A DNA stretch of 64,000 bases from CAVQAH01 sp963784195. Its GTDB lineage: Bacteria > Acidobacteriota > Vicinamibacteria > Vicinamibacterales > 2-12-FULL-66-21. The DNA lies in the NCBI GenBank assembly GCA_963784195.1, contig CAWARA010000031.1:1-64000 (forward strand), written 5' to 3'. The position numbers and the translations under genes were made by a program. Below, in pieces: positions 45,360-55,423 of this stretch (positions are counted from its first letter, which is position 1; the number at the start of each line of letters is the position of its first letter). Under the pieces are notes generated by a model. It ran no database searches and was not told where the DNA came from. It worked only from the letters and a program-made list of their open reading frames with translations.

Positions 45360-45391
45360 AGTGTAAATGGTCCGTTGTATTCGAGCAACGG
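45360..45391 (-). promoter_or_regulatory. arsR promoter with inverted repeat
   Basis: On the minus strand TTGCTC (complement of 45383-45388), 17 bases, TACACT (complement of 45360-45365), then ten bases to the arsR GTG. The inverted repeat CCGTTG-N8-CAACGG (45372-45391) covers the -35 and spacer. Confidence 0.5.
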
Positions 45392-45478
45392 GCGGCGTCG
45401 GCAAACTGACCGTCGATTGCGGCCTGCGAGAGCCGTGGCGTCATATGGACGACATGAGCCCACACTAGGATTTTGACC

Positions 45479-46054
45479 ATGTTCAACGTCTTGTTTCTGT
45501 GCACTGGCAACTCGGCTCGCTCGATCATGGCCGAGGTGGCGATGAATCACCCGACGATTGGTGGCGGCAAGTTCAAGGCGTTCAGCGCTGGCAGCCACCC
45601 GAAGGGGGAAGTGCATCCGATGGCCCTCGAGCTCCTGCGGGACAGCCGGCTTTCAACCGCTGGCCTCCGCAGCAAGAGCTGGACGGAGTTCACCGGACCG
45701 GGCGCCCCGCAGCTGGACTTTGTCTTTACGGTGTGTGACCAGGCGGCACAGGAGGTGTGCCCCGTCTGGCCGGGTCAGCCGATGACGGCGCACTGGGGCA
45801 TTCCGGACCCCGCGGCGGTGCAGGGCAGCGATGCCGACAAGCGCCGCGCATTTCGCGACGCCTTCAACGTGCTGTCCAGACGGATCGGGCTCTTTGCCAG
45901 CTTGCCGCTCGACAAGCTGACCGGCCTCGCCCTCCAGGAGCGCGTGCGCCAGATTGGCAAGCGAGTGATTGCGCCGTTAGGCGCCCCGACGCATGCGCTC
46001 CATCCGCGCGGTCGCGACCCGTGCGAGCAGCGAACAGATCAAGCACGATGCTGA
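45479..46054 (+). CDS. arsC: arsenate reductase, thioredoxin-linked (LMW phosphatase-like) type
   Basis: ArsC reduces arsenate to arsenite. The product starts MFNVLFLCTGNSARSIMAEV, with the C-T-G-N-S-A-R phosphate loop, then FKAFSAGSHPKGEVHPMALE, the Cys pair region LDFVFTVCDQAAQEVCPVWPG and HWGIPDPAAVQ. At about 167 residues the family length is reached near 45980; the frame then runs on to 46054 over the end of pstA, so the true stop was probably lost by an indel. It is divergent from arsR and convergent with pstA, whose stop lies at 45977. Confidence 0.9.
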   Translation: MFNVLFLCTGNSARSIMAEVAMNHPTIGGGKFKAFSAGSHPKGEVHPMALELLRDSRLSTAGLRSKSWTEFTGPGAPQLDFVFTVCDQAAQEVCPVWPGQPMTAHWGIPDPAAVQGSDADKRRAFRDAFNVLSRRIGLFASLPLDKLTGLALQERVRQIGKRVIAPLGAPTHALHPRGRDPCEQRTDQARC

Positions 46055-46835
46055 CCAGGACCAGCGCCCCGGCCCACGCCTGGCGATGCCAGTCCGGGTA
46101 GGGCGAGATGGCGTAGGTGAAGACCTGGACGGTCAGCGTTGCGATCGGCTGGCCGACGGCGGTGCTGAAGAAGCGGTTGTTGAAGGCGGTGAAGAGCAGC
46201 GGCGCCGTTTCGCCCGCGATGCGCGCAAGGGCCAGCAGGATGCCGGTGAAGATGCCGGGCAGCGCCGCCGGGAGCGACGACGCTGAACACCGCACGCGCC
46301 CGCGTCGCGCCCAGCGCGAGAGCGCCTTCCTTCAGCGATCCCGGCACGAGCAGCAGCAGCTCCTCCGTCGTGCGCATGATGAGCGGAATCATCATGATGC
46401 CGAGCGCGACGCCGCCGGCCAGAGCCGAGAACTGCCTGAAGGGCAGAACGGCAATACCGTAGACGAACACGCCGATGACGATCGACGGCACGCCGTTGAG
46501 CGTGTCGGCCGCGAATCGCGACCGCCGACGCCAGCCGCGTGCCGGCATACTCCGACGGCATAAATGCCGCTGATGATGCCCGATCGGCACGGCAAACAGC
46601 GCCCCGAGCCCGACGACGATCAGCGACCCGACAATCGCGTTCGCCATGCCGCCGCCGGCTTCGCCGACCGGCCGCGGCATCTGGGTGAAGAAGCTCCAGT
46701 TCAGCGCCGTGATGCCCTGCGTGACGACGAAGAACAGGATGAGCACCAGCGGGACCAGCGCGACCAGCACGGACAGCGCCGCACAGCGCGACGATGACAT
46801 GCGACAAGGTCTTGCGCCAGGCGGTCTCGCATCAT
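45977..46835 (-). CDS. pstA: phosphate ABC transporter permease PstA, frameshifted
   Basis: PstA is one of two membrane permeases of the high-affinity phosphate importer. The frames joined give VLVALVPLVLILFFVVTQGI, the permease segment NAIVGSLIVVGLGALFAVPI, DTLNGVPSIVIGVFVYGIAV and the EAA-like loop LKEGALALGATRARAVFSVV, then GIFTGILLALARIAGETAPL and ARMERMRRGA at 45977. Frame changes lie near 46800, 46560, 46530, 46270 and 46030. Its start overlaps the pstC stop by four bases. No pstB follows: the next gene is the convergent arsC. Confidence 0.85.
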
Positions 46836-47808
46836 GCCGCCCGCTTCGCCGCGGCCGCGCGTGCGGGCCGCTCGCGGCTTCCGCTGAGCGTCCCATCGAC
46901 CAGATGAACAGCACGCGAAACCACGTTGACGATCAGCGTGATGACAAACAGCACGAGGCCGATCTCGACGAGCGCGTGGAGGTAGAGTTCGTCGGCCGCC
47001 TCGGTGAACTCGTTGGCGATGACCGCCGCCATCGTGTACTGCGGCGCGAACAGCGACCAGGTGATCTGCGGGTTGTTGCCGATCACCATCGTGACCGCCA
47101 TCGTTTCGCCGAGCGCGCGGCCGAAGCCGAGCATGATGGCGCCGACGATGCCGGTACGCGCGTAGAACAGGGCCATGCGAATCGCTTCCCACCGCGTGGC
47201 GCCGAGCGCGTAGGCGCCTTCGCGCTGCGCCTGAGGCACCGCCTTCAGCACTTCGCGAGCGACCGAGGAGCGTGAACGGAATGACCATGATCGCCAGAAT
47301 CAGCGCCGCCGACAGCATGCCGACGCCGAGCGGCGGGCCGGTGAAGAGCGGCAGCGCACGCATCCAGTCCGGCGTCGCGATCTGCAGCTGCCGGACGACG
47401 GGCACCAGCACGAAGATGCCCCACAGGCCGTAGACGATCGACGGGATGGCCGCGAGCAGTTCGGTCAGGAAGACGAGCGGACTGCGCAACCATGTCGGCG
47501 CGAACTCGGAGATGAAGATGGCGATCCCGAGCGCGATCGGCGTGGAGATCAGCAGCGCCAGGATCGACGAATAGAGCGTGCCCCAGATGAACGGCCGGGC
47601 GCCGAACTCGCCGGCCACTGGATCCCAGACGTCCGTCTGCCAGAACTGCCAGCCGAATTCCTTGATGGAGAGCATGCGATTGCGCGGAGCAGCTCGAAGC
47701 CGATGGCGGCGACGATCACGATCAGGAGGACCGCGAAGGCGCCGGTGCCGCCGCGGAACAGCGCCTCGTCCGCGGCGGACAGTTGAACCGACGTTCGCTC
47801 GACGTCAC
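46832..47808 (-). CDS. pstC: phosphate ABC transporter permease PstC, frameshifted
   Basis: The first transmembrane helix (GAFAVLLIVIVAAIGFELL) is followed, after a frame change near 47675, by FGWQFWQTDVWDPVAGEFGA, LALLISTPIALGIAIFISEF and AAIPSIVYGLWGIFVLVPVV. After another change near 47265 come the EAA loop QREGAYALGATRWEAIRMAL and RALGETMAVTMVIGNNPQ, ending at 46832. The GTG near 47808 is a likely start. It is coupled to pstA by ATGA. Confidence 0.85.
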
Positions 47809-47814
47809 TGCAGC

Positions 47815-48884
47815 CTTCACGCTGTCGAGCGCTTGCATTTCCATGCTCGACCACGTTCTCGGGCAGCGGCGCGTAGCCGAGATCGCGCGCGAATGACTGG
47901 CCGTCCGTCAGCGCCCATTTGCACGAAGTCGACCAGCGCACGCGGCCCTGTGCCTTGTCGTCCGGATCTTCGTAGAGCAGCAGCCAGGTGAACGACGCGA
48001 TCGGATAGGCGTCCTTTCCCGGCGGGTTGGTGATCGAGACGCGGAAATCTGCCGGCATTTGCCGGTGCGGCGGAGGCGGCCGCCGCGGTGACCGCACTCG
48101 ATCGACGCGCGCACGAACTCGCCTGCACGAATTCTGCACCGCGCCGTAGGCGATGCTTGTTCTGCAGCGCGTAGATCAGCTCGACGTAGCCGAGCGAACC
48201 TGGCGTCTGGCGGACCAGCCCGGCGACGCCCTCGTTGCCTTTTCCGCCGACCCCGGTCGGCCAGCTGCACGGACGTGTCCGACCCCGACCTTGCTCTTGA
48301 ACTCCGGCGACACCTTCGAGAGGAAATCAGCCCAGATGAAGGTCGTCCCCGATCCGTCGGACCGATGCACGACGGTGATTGCCATGTCCGGCAGCGTGAC
48401 GCCCGGATTCAGCTTCGCGATGGCGGGATCGTTCCATTTCGTCGAATTTGCCGAGCATGATGTCGGCAAGCAGGGGGCCCGTGAATTTCAGCTCGGCCGT
48501 GATGCCAGGAATGTTGTAAACGGCACGACCGCGCCGAGCACGGTCGGCAGATGCAGAATTGCCGGGCGCGGCCTTGAGCTGCTCGTCGGTCATCGGGCCG
48601 ATCGGTCGCGCCGAAGAAGACCGTGCGGTTGGTGAGCTGACGGATCCCCGCGCCGGATCCGAGCGACTGGTAGTTGATCTGGACGTTCGGTGCAGCTTGC
48701 CGTACTCGGCGAACCACTTCGAGTAGAGCGGCGAGGGGAAAGTCGCGCCGGCGCCGTTGATCTGAGCCCCTGCGGAGGCCGGAGGTGTGGCACCCGATCC
48801 TGATGCCGGTGCGGGTTGCGAGCCCGAGCAGGCGGTGAGTCCTGCGAGCAGGGGCAGAACCAGCAGAATTGTGGGTCGTCTCAT
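47815..48884 (-). CDS. pstS: phosphate-binding lipoprotein PstS, second copy, heavily frameshifted
   Basis: From ATG 48884 the product has a lipoprotein signal with lipobox LAGLTAC, then INGAGATFPSPLYSKWF, RSDGSGTT-type and AELKFTGPLLADIMLGK segments, and near the end YPIASFTWLLLYEDP and FARDLGYAPLPENVV. All PstS hallmarks (phosphate contacts in GAGATFP and the S-D-G-S-G-T loop) are present, but spread over three frames with roughly ten changes in 1.1 kb. Unlike the copy upstream it is a lipoprotein rather than a freely secreted protein. The exact stop near 47815 is uncertain. Confidence 0.8.
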
Positions 48885-48988
48885 CAGGCCGGTCTCCAAT
48901 CGATCACAGGTTCAGACTGCCATCAGCATTGAATGTCGACGTTTCGGGCGGGTCACGTCCTTGTTTCAGGCGTGTTAATTGGGCAGGT

Positions 48989-49015
48989 GGGGAAGCGGCC
49001 TCACGCCGCTTCCCC
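48989..49015. promoter_or_regulatory. intercistronic hairpin between the two pstS genes
   Basis: GGGGAAGCGGC (48989-48999) and GCCGCTTCCCC (49005-49015) form a perfect 11-bp stem with a five-base loop, nine bases after the stop of the first pstS. No T run follows on the minus strand, so it is more likely an mRNA-stabilising or attenuating element than a full terminator. Confidence 0.65.
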
Positions 49016-49023
49016 GGTGCGGG

Positions 49024-50049
49024 TTACTGCGTGCGGATCTTGTCCATCGACTTAAGGGCCATGTCGGCGACGTTCTTGGGCAGCGGCGCGTAGCCGAGCT
49101 CCCGCGCGAATTTCTGACCGTCGCCAAGGGCCCACTTCATGAAGTCCACCATCGCCTTCGACTGCGCCTTGTCCTGCGGGTCCTCGTAGACCAGCAGCCA
49201 GGTGAACGACGCGATGGGGTAGGCATCTTTCCCTGGCGGGTTGGTGATCGACACGCGGAAGTCGGCCGGCATCGCGGATGCCGCGGCATCGGCAGCGGCC
49301 GTGACCGAATCGATCGACGCCGTCACGAAGTGCCAGCGCTGTTCTGAACCGATCCGAACGGGATCTTGTTCTGCAGCGCGTAGATCAGCTCGACGTAGCC
49401 GATCGTGCCGGGCGTCTGCCGCACCATGCCCGGCACGCCTTCGTTGCCTTTGCCGCCAACGCCCGTCGGCCACTTGACGGACGTGTTGACGCCGACGGTC
49501 TTCTTGAAGTCGGGCGAGACCTTCGACAGGTAGTCGGTCCAGATGTAGGTCGTCCCAGACCCGTCCGATCGCGTGACCACGGTGATATCGGTGGCTGGCA
49601 GGTTGGCGCCGGCGTTGAGTTTCAGAATGGCGGGATCATTCCACTTGGTGATCCGGCCGAGGTAGATGTCTGCGAGCAGCTGTCCGCTGAACTTGAGATC
49701 GCCGGAGAATCCGGGAATGTTGTACATCGGCACCACGGCGCCGAGCACCGTCGGAATGTGCAGCACCTTGCCCGGTGCCGCGACCAGCTGGTCTTGTGTC
49801 ATCGGGCCGTCGGTCGCGCCGAAGAACACGGTGCGGTTCGTCAGGAGGCGAATACCAGCGCCCGATCCCTGCGGCTGGTAGTTGATCTGCACGTTGGGGT
49901 GCAGCTTGTTGTAGTCCGAAAACCATTTCGTGTAGATCGGGGCCGGGAATGTCGCGCCCGCGCCGTTGATCTGGATGGTCTGGGCGACCAGCGTTGCTCC
50001 CGCCAGTACCAGTGACACCCGCAGCGGCGAGCCCTCTCCGTAATCTCAT
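49024..50049 (-). CDS. pstS: phosphate-binding protein PstS, first copy, frameshifted
   Basis: The start near 50049 follows GAAGGAGACAGGT. A signal peptide (VSLVLAGATLVAQT) leads into IQINGAGATFPAPIYTKWFS, NYQPQGSGAGIRLLTNRTVF, YLGRITKWNDPAILKLNAG and VVTRSDGSGTTYIWTDYL. After a frame change near 49330 the end reads YPIASFTWLLVYEDPQDKAQ and ADMALKSMDKIRTQ. It is a soluble periplasmic phosphate receptor lacking a lipobox. It lies between the porin gene and the lipoprotein pstS copy, all on the same strand. Confidence 0.9.
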
Positions 50050-50094
50050 ACCTGTCTCCTTCGGACAATGCGAGTCGAGTCATGAATGGACGAA

Positions 50095-51208
50095 TCAGAA
50101 ATTCACCAGCATGTGCAGCGAGAACCGGCGCTCGTCGGGACGCGCCGGCAGGAAGTCATCGTTGGTGACCTGCTCCATGTTGAGCAGCAGCACCGTCGTC
50201 ACCGTACCCTGATGCGGAAACCAGTAGGCCACGCCACCGATGAAGCGGCTGCGGACTGCGTCCGTGGCCGTGTTCGGCTCGAGCCGGTCGAATCGCAGCA
50301 GCCCTTCGAAGCCCGTGTTGTCGCCGCGCTGCCTCGGTGTCACCCATGCCGACCAGCCTCTGGCGTCCACTTCAGGCGCGGCGCGCCGCGGCTGATCCGT
50401 GGCCCACAGATAGTCGAACGCCGCGTTGACGTGGGGGTGCTCGAACGTGACCGCGAAGATTCCTCGCCTCCGTTCGGCGTCCCGCACGTACGCGTCGTGA
50501 TCGTAGAAGCCGGTCAGACGCAGTCCCCGTAGAAGGCTGTTCTGGCGAAGCGGCCGGAACGTGCCGCGGATCATGAACGCCTTCTGATCGGCTGAGCTCG
50601 ATACGGTTGTAGTTGTCCCCGTTGTAGAAGCCGGTATGGACGTCGCCGTAATTGCCCGGGAAGTTGTAGCGGAACGTCCCGCCGAAGTCCGACGACGAGA
50701 GAAACCCTTCACGGTCCTCGAAAATGGTGCCCTGGAACCGGTAGCGGTAGACGGTTTCCATGAAGTCGACCCACGGCGTCTGCTGCATGCCGAATCGTGC
50801 CCAGCTGCCGCGCGCCATCCAGTCGTCGAGGTTGAACTGGGCGTAGGCATATTTGAGGCGATAGGTGTAGCTGCCGAGCAGCGCACTGCCGGTTGTCGTC
50901 TCGCGGGCGACGTCCGGCGTGACGCGAAACTGGACGATGTGATTGATCTGGCCGGTGACGTTGAGGTACGCGCGCTGCACGTTGAACTGGCTGAGCGAGA
51001 TCTCGTTCCCGTCGACGTCCGTGACCTTCGGCTTCGTCTGCACGGTGTAGTCGGCGAAAATCGTCGCGCCGAGGCGAATGGCCGGCGTGTCGTCCGGCGG
51101 CGTATAGCCCGCCGCCGGCGTGACCTGAGCCTGACACGGAACGGCGAGCACAGATCGAGGCGGCAGAGATGAAGAGCAGTCTGAGAAAGTACTGTCGCGT
51201 GAGAATCA
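50095..51208 (-). CDS. phosphate-selective porin (OprP/OprO-like), frameshifted
   Basis: The start at GTG 51208 (GGAGG upstream) gives a signal peptide (LRLLFISAAS region). The barrel contains RLGATIFADYTVQTKPKVTD, FNVQRAYLNVTGQINHIVQF, YRLKYAYAQFNLDDWMARGS, ARFGMQQTPWVDFMETVYRY and, in later frames, LRGLRLTGFYDHDAYVRDAE, FEGLLRFDRLEP and the terminal strand RRFSLHMLVNF. The pattern fits the Porin_O_P family that carries phosphate or polyphosphate across the outer membrane. Frame changes lie near 51140 and 50590. It is the first gene of the pst operon, 45 bases before pstS. Confidence 0.82.
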
Positions 51209-51332
51209 CGAACCCTCCACGAGAACGAGTGAGAGCGATGATGAGCGCGCCGGGTGCCGGTCCCATCACGATTCGATGTCGCGTGTGTAACGGCGTCGGC
51301 GGGAGAATGGTAGGAAGATGAGGTTAGGACCT

Positions 51333-51430
51333 TGTAACGCCGATGTTTCGTCAGCGTTAAAAATGCAACGACCGAGCAACAGACGATGTAACTTTTCGAG
51401 CGGCGGCGTTCGTTAACACGCGTGTAACGC
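51333..51430. promoter_or_regulatory. cluster of TGTAAC/TTAACA words in the divergent pst-receptor promoter region
   Basis: TGTAACGC occurs at 51333 and 51423, TGTAAC at 51387, and TTAACA at 51413, the last forming a near-palindrome TTAACACGCGTGTAA. These hexamers resemble PhoP-type half sites (TT(A/C/T)ACA). They lie between the porin-pst operon and the TonB receptor gene and could regulate both. Confidence 0.35.
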
Positions 51431-51576
51431 ACCTGTAGCATCCGGATCACAGCCCCGTTCTAGCCTTCCCTGTTTCATGCGGCCGGTGCCGGCCGCACAC
51501 CACGAACAATCGAAGAACCACGCGTCGAGTCTGTGCGTTCGTGCCGGCAGGCGGCGTCATTGGAGGGGGAAGGGTT

Positions 51577-54500
51577 ATGTGGCAGAGAGCGCGAGAGTGG
51601 GGGAAAGCGGTGCTGGTGATGTGGCTCATGGCCACGAGCGTCACCGGGCAGAGTAGCGCCACGGGTTCGCTGACGGGGACCGTATCCGACCCCAGCGGCG
51701 GCGTATTGCCAGGGGTCACCGTTCGCGCCACGAATCCCGCAACCGGGCTGTCGCAGTCGACGATCACCAGCACCGCGGGTGACTGGACGATCGCGTCGCT
51801 GCCGGTCGGCCGCTACGAACTGTCGTTCGAGCTGGATGGCTTCAAGAAACTGACGCGCAGCGACGTCCTCGTCGAGGCGGTGGTCACCCGGCAGGTGCCG
51901 GTGACCCTGGAAGTGGGATCGGTCGCTGAGGTGGTGACTGTCAGCGCAGACGCCCCCATGGTCGTCGCCAACACGGCCGCCACCTACCGGCGCTTGAACG
52001 CCGACGAGCTGACCCTCGTCCCGACGTCCACGCGCAGCTTTACCCATCTCCTCTCGGCTGAAGCCGGCGTGAGTGCAGATCTGCCGCCGGTCCTCATCAA
52101 CGGCACCGGCAACATCTCGCCGTCGGTGAACGGCACGCGGACGACGAGCACGAGCCTGTTCTTCAACGGCATCGACGCGACCAACATCACGTCCAACGAA
52201 GGCTCGATGACCGACAACATCTCGCCGGCGCCGGAGATGCTCGAGGAAGTCAAGCTCCAGACCAGTCTGTACGACGCCTCGACGGGGCGGTCGGGCGGCG
52301 GCAACTTCCAGCTCATTACTCGCAGCGGGACGAACAATCTCCGCGGCGCGGGGTTCTTCAGTGTCCAGCACGAAGACCTCAACGCCAACGACTTCTTCTA
52401 CAACAAGGACGGCATCGACAAGCCGAAGGCCCGCCGGTACGAGGGTGGGTTCACGGTCGGCGGTCCGCTGAAGCAGAACAAGCTGTTCTTCTTCGGCGGC
52501 TACCAGCGGACGGATGCGGAAACCGGTTTCGTGCCGACCGCGAGCAGCATTACCGTGCTTCCGGCCGCACTGCGCCTGATCGATGGCGCCCGCACGAAAG
52601 AGAACCTGTTCGCCGCGTTCACCGCGCTGAATCCTGGGATCACCGCATCGATTCCGAAGGCCCAGTGCAGCAGCCCCACCGACAGCGCGTGCATTTCAGA
52701 CGTCGCGGTCGCCCTCTTTAATCTGCGCAATCCGGTCACCGGCGATTTCGTGATCCCCTCCCCGCGGGCGGGCCTGCCGAATACCGCCAACGACGCGACG
52801 TTCGGGCCCTCGGTCGGCGGCAATCCGGTTGTCCGCCAGCGCAACGTCGTGCCTGCCGACTTCCAGCAGGATCAGTTCACCGCGAAGATCGACGGCCAGC
52901 TCACGAACAATCAGCGTCTGAGCGGCACGTTCTTCTATGCCGACTTCCCGGGATTCGATCCGTTCCCGGATCCGTCGAGCCTCGCCTCGCCCTTCACGCT
53001 TGAGCGCGCGGATCGGAACGCGACGTTTGCGGCTTCACACAACTGGGTCATCGGGAACACGATGGTCAACGAGATCCGTGGAGGCGTGTTCGCGCTGCGC
53101 AACTCGCGCGCCCTCGACGCTCAGTTCAACGAGCTCACGAACGCCCTGATCGGAGTGCCGAATCCGGCGACGTTCTTCGACTCCAGCGAAGCGACGCTCC
53201 GATTGGGTCACTACATCGGCGCGCCTGGCACCGCGCTGGATCGATTCTCCTTTGGCGGTCCGAACGACTCCTACAACAAGCGCCGGCAGCGCACCTACAC
53301 GATCGGCAATACCCTGACCCGTACGATGGGGTCTCACACGTTGCGGACGGGTGGCGAGTTCCGCCGAAACGAATTCGACACCAACCTTCCCGGAAGAGCA
53401 AGCGACAGAGTTCGAAAAGTTCGAGAACTTCACCACGATCCTGCGCGGGCTCGCGCGCGAGGCGGACACGCAGTTCGGCATCACCGACAAGCGATTCCGC
53501 TTCAACGACTTCAATCTGTTCCTGGCCGACGACTGGCAGGTGACGCCAACCCTGACGCTGAACGCTGGCGTGCGCTACGAGTTCTTCGGGTGGCCGATCG
53601 AAGTTGACGGCCGGATCGGCAACGTCGATTTCGAGGCGATCAACAACACGGAGAATCCGTCGAATGCGTTCATCGTGCCCAACAATGTGCGCAATACCGG
53701 CTTTGCGGCGATCGACGCGGCGATTGCGACGTCGGAACACGCTGACAACGGCCATACCCTGAAGGGCTACGACTGGGACAACTTCGCGCCGCGGCTGGGG
53801 TTTGCGTGGCGTCCCGGCCTCGATGGCCAGTGGGTCGTGCGCGGCGGATACGGGGTTTTCTACGATCGGCCGTCGGCGGCGTTCATCAACACCGTCTTCT
53901 CCAACTATCCGTTCCTCCGCGAAGTCGAGGTGACGGCCCCGGCCCGCGCGGTGCCGATCACCCGAGCGTATTCACAGCAGGATCCGACGTTCCCGTTCAA
54001 CGGATACATGCCCAACCGCATCGTCAGGACGGCTGGCGCAGGCGGCACCTACGAGATCCGCGACAACACCAACGTGACGCTTGGCGCTGATGGATCGGCG
54101 CAGGCGTTCCGCGGCAACGTGGCCGAGACCTTCGAGTTCAGGGCGATCGATCGCGATCTGGTGGCGCCCTGGGTCCAGCAGTACAACTTCGGCGTGCAGC
54201 GAGAGCTTGGCTCGAACATGGTCGTCGAGGTCCGTTACGTGGGCAGCAAGGGCCACGACCTGCTCGAAGCCCGAGCGTTCAACCAGGGCTACGATCTGAA
54301 CGACCCTTCGACGCCCGATTACATCTTCGATCGGTTCAATCAGGCCTACATCGCCGCCGGCAGTCCCAACGGCGCTCTGAACGACGGGGCGACGGCGCGA
54401 GCCCGCGGCATCGGCAGGGCGTTCGGATTCCCGAACCCGGCGCTGAACGGCACGACGGATCTGAACCTCGCCAACGCCGGCGGCGCGGTCATCGGATTCG

Positions 54501-55351
54501 AGTCCCGCGGACCCATCCTGGGCTTCAACATCCCTGAAGCCGTGCTCCTGGCGAATACCGGCCGGTCCCTGTACAACTCGCTGCAGGTGAACTTCCTTCG
54601 TCGAATGTCCGAAGGCTTCCAGTTCAACATGTCCTACACGTACTCACGGTCGAAGGACACGAGCTCCGCGGACCCGGGGAGCACGTCGGGAGGCGGGAAG
54701 CCGGACGTGCCGAACGTCGGCTTCGCGGTGCAGGGCGATCAGCGGAACCTCGATGCCAATTACGCATTGTCGGACTTCGATCGGCCGCATCGGTTCAGCA
54801 CCAGCTTCATCTACGAGCTGCCCGGCTTCGCGCGCGGATTCCGGCTGTCCGGATTCGTCCAGCTGCAGTCAGGGCTGCCGTACTCGATCTTCTCGGCGGA
54901 GCCGGAAGTGCAGACGGCCGCGCAGTACAACGATCTGGTCCGCGGCTCCGGTGGTCTCTATCGGGCCGCGTTCGGCCGGCCCAGCCTGTGCGGATCGCTC
55001 GACGAACTTCGTCAGGCAGGATCGGATCCGACCGAGGCCGCGTTCAATGGCTCGGTGTTGTGCTCGGCTAGCAGCCTGGCGGGCGGCTATCCGAACAACC
55101 TCGGCTTCGGCAATCTGGGTCGCAACGCGCTGCGCGGGTTCTGGCAGCGCCGCGTCGACCTGTCCCTTGCTCGCTCGTTCAAGTTCGGCGGCCGCGCCGA
55201 CGTCGAAGTGCGGTGGGACGTGTTCAACGTCTTCAACAACGTGAACTTCGCCCTCCCTGAGAACGTGCTTGGCGGATCCGATTTCGCCAAGATCACGAGC
55301 ACAGTCGGCGGTCCGCGCGTCATGCAGTTTGGCGCCCGCCTGCGTTTCTAG
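51577..55351 (+). CDS. TonB-dependent receptor, Oar-like, one frameshift
   Basis: From ATG 51577 (GGAGGGGGAAGGG upstream) the product, about 1250 residues, has a signal peptide, a carboxypeptidase-regulatory domain (LTGTVSDPSGGVLPGVTVRA), a plug (INGTGNISPSVNGTRTTSTS, SPAPEMLEEVKLQTSLYDAS, GRSGGGNFQLITRSGTNNLR) and a large barrel ending RGFWQRRVDLSLARSFKF and VMQFGARLRF. A frame change near 53395 splits the barrel. Such receptors import large ligands across the outer membrane. It is divergent from the pst operon; a role in uptake of a phosphorylated substrate is possible but unproven. Confidence 0.9.
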
Positions 55352-55366
55352 TATCGCCAGTCGGAT

Positions 55367-55394
55367 CGATGCCGCCGCACGTGTGGCGGCATCG
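55367..55394. terminator. hairpin after the TonB receptor gene
   Basis: CGATGCCGCC (55367-55376) pairs with GGCGGCATCG (55385-55394) around an eight-base loop, starting 16 bases after the receptor stop and before the convergent lipoprotein gene end. It probably serves both transcripts. Confidence 0.6.
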
Positions 55395-55423
55395 GCTCGT
55401 TCGTTGACCATCCTCCGAGGGTC

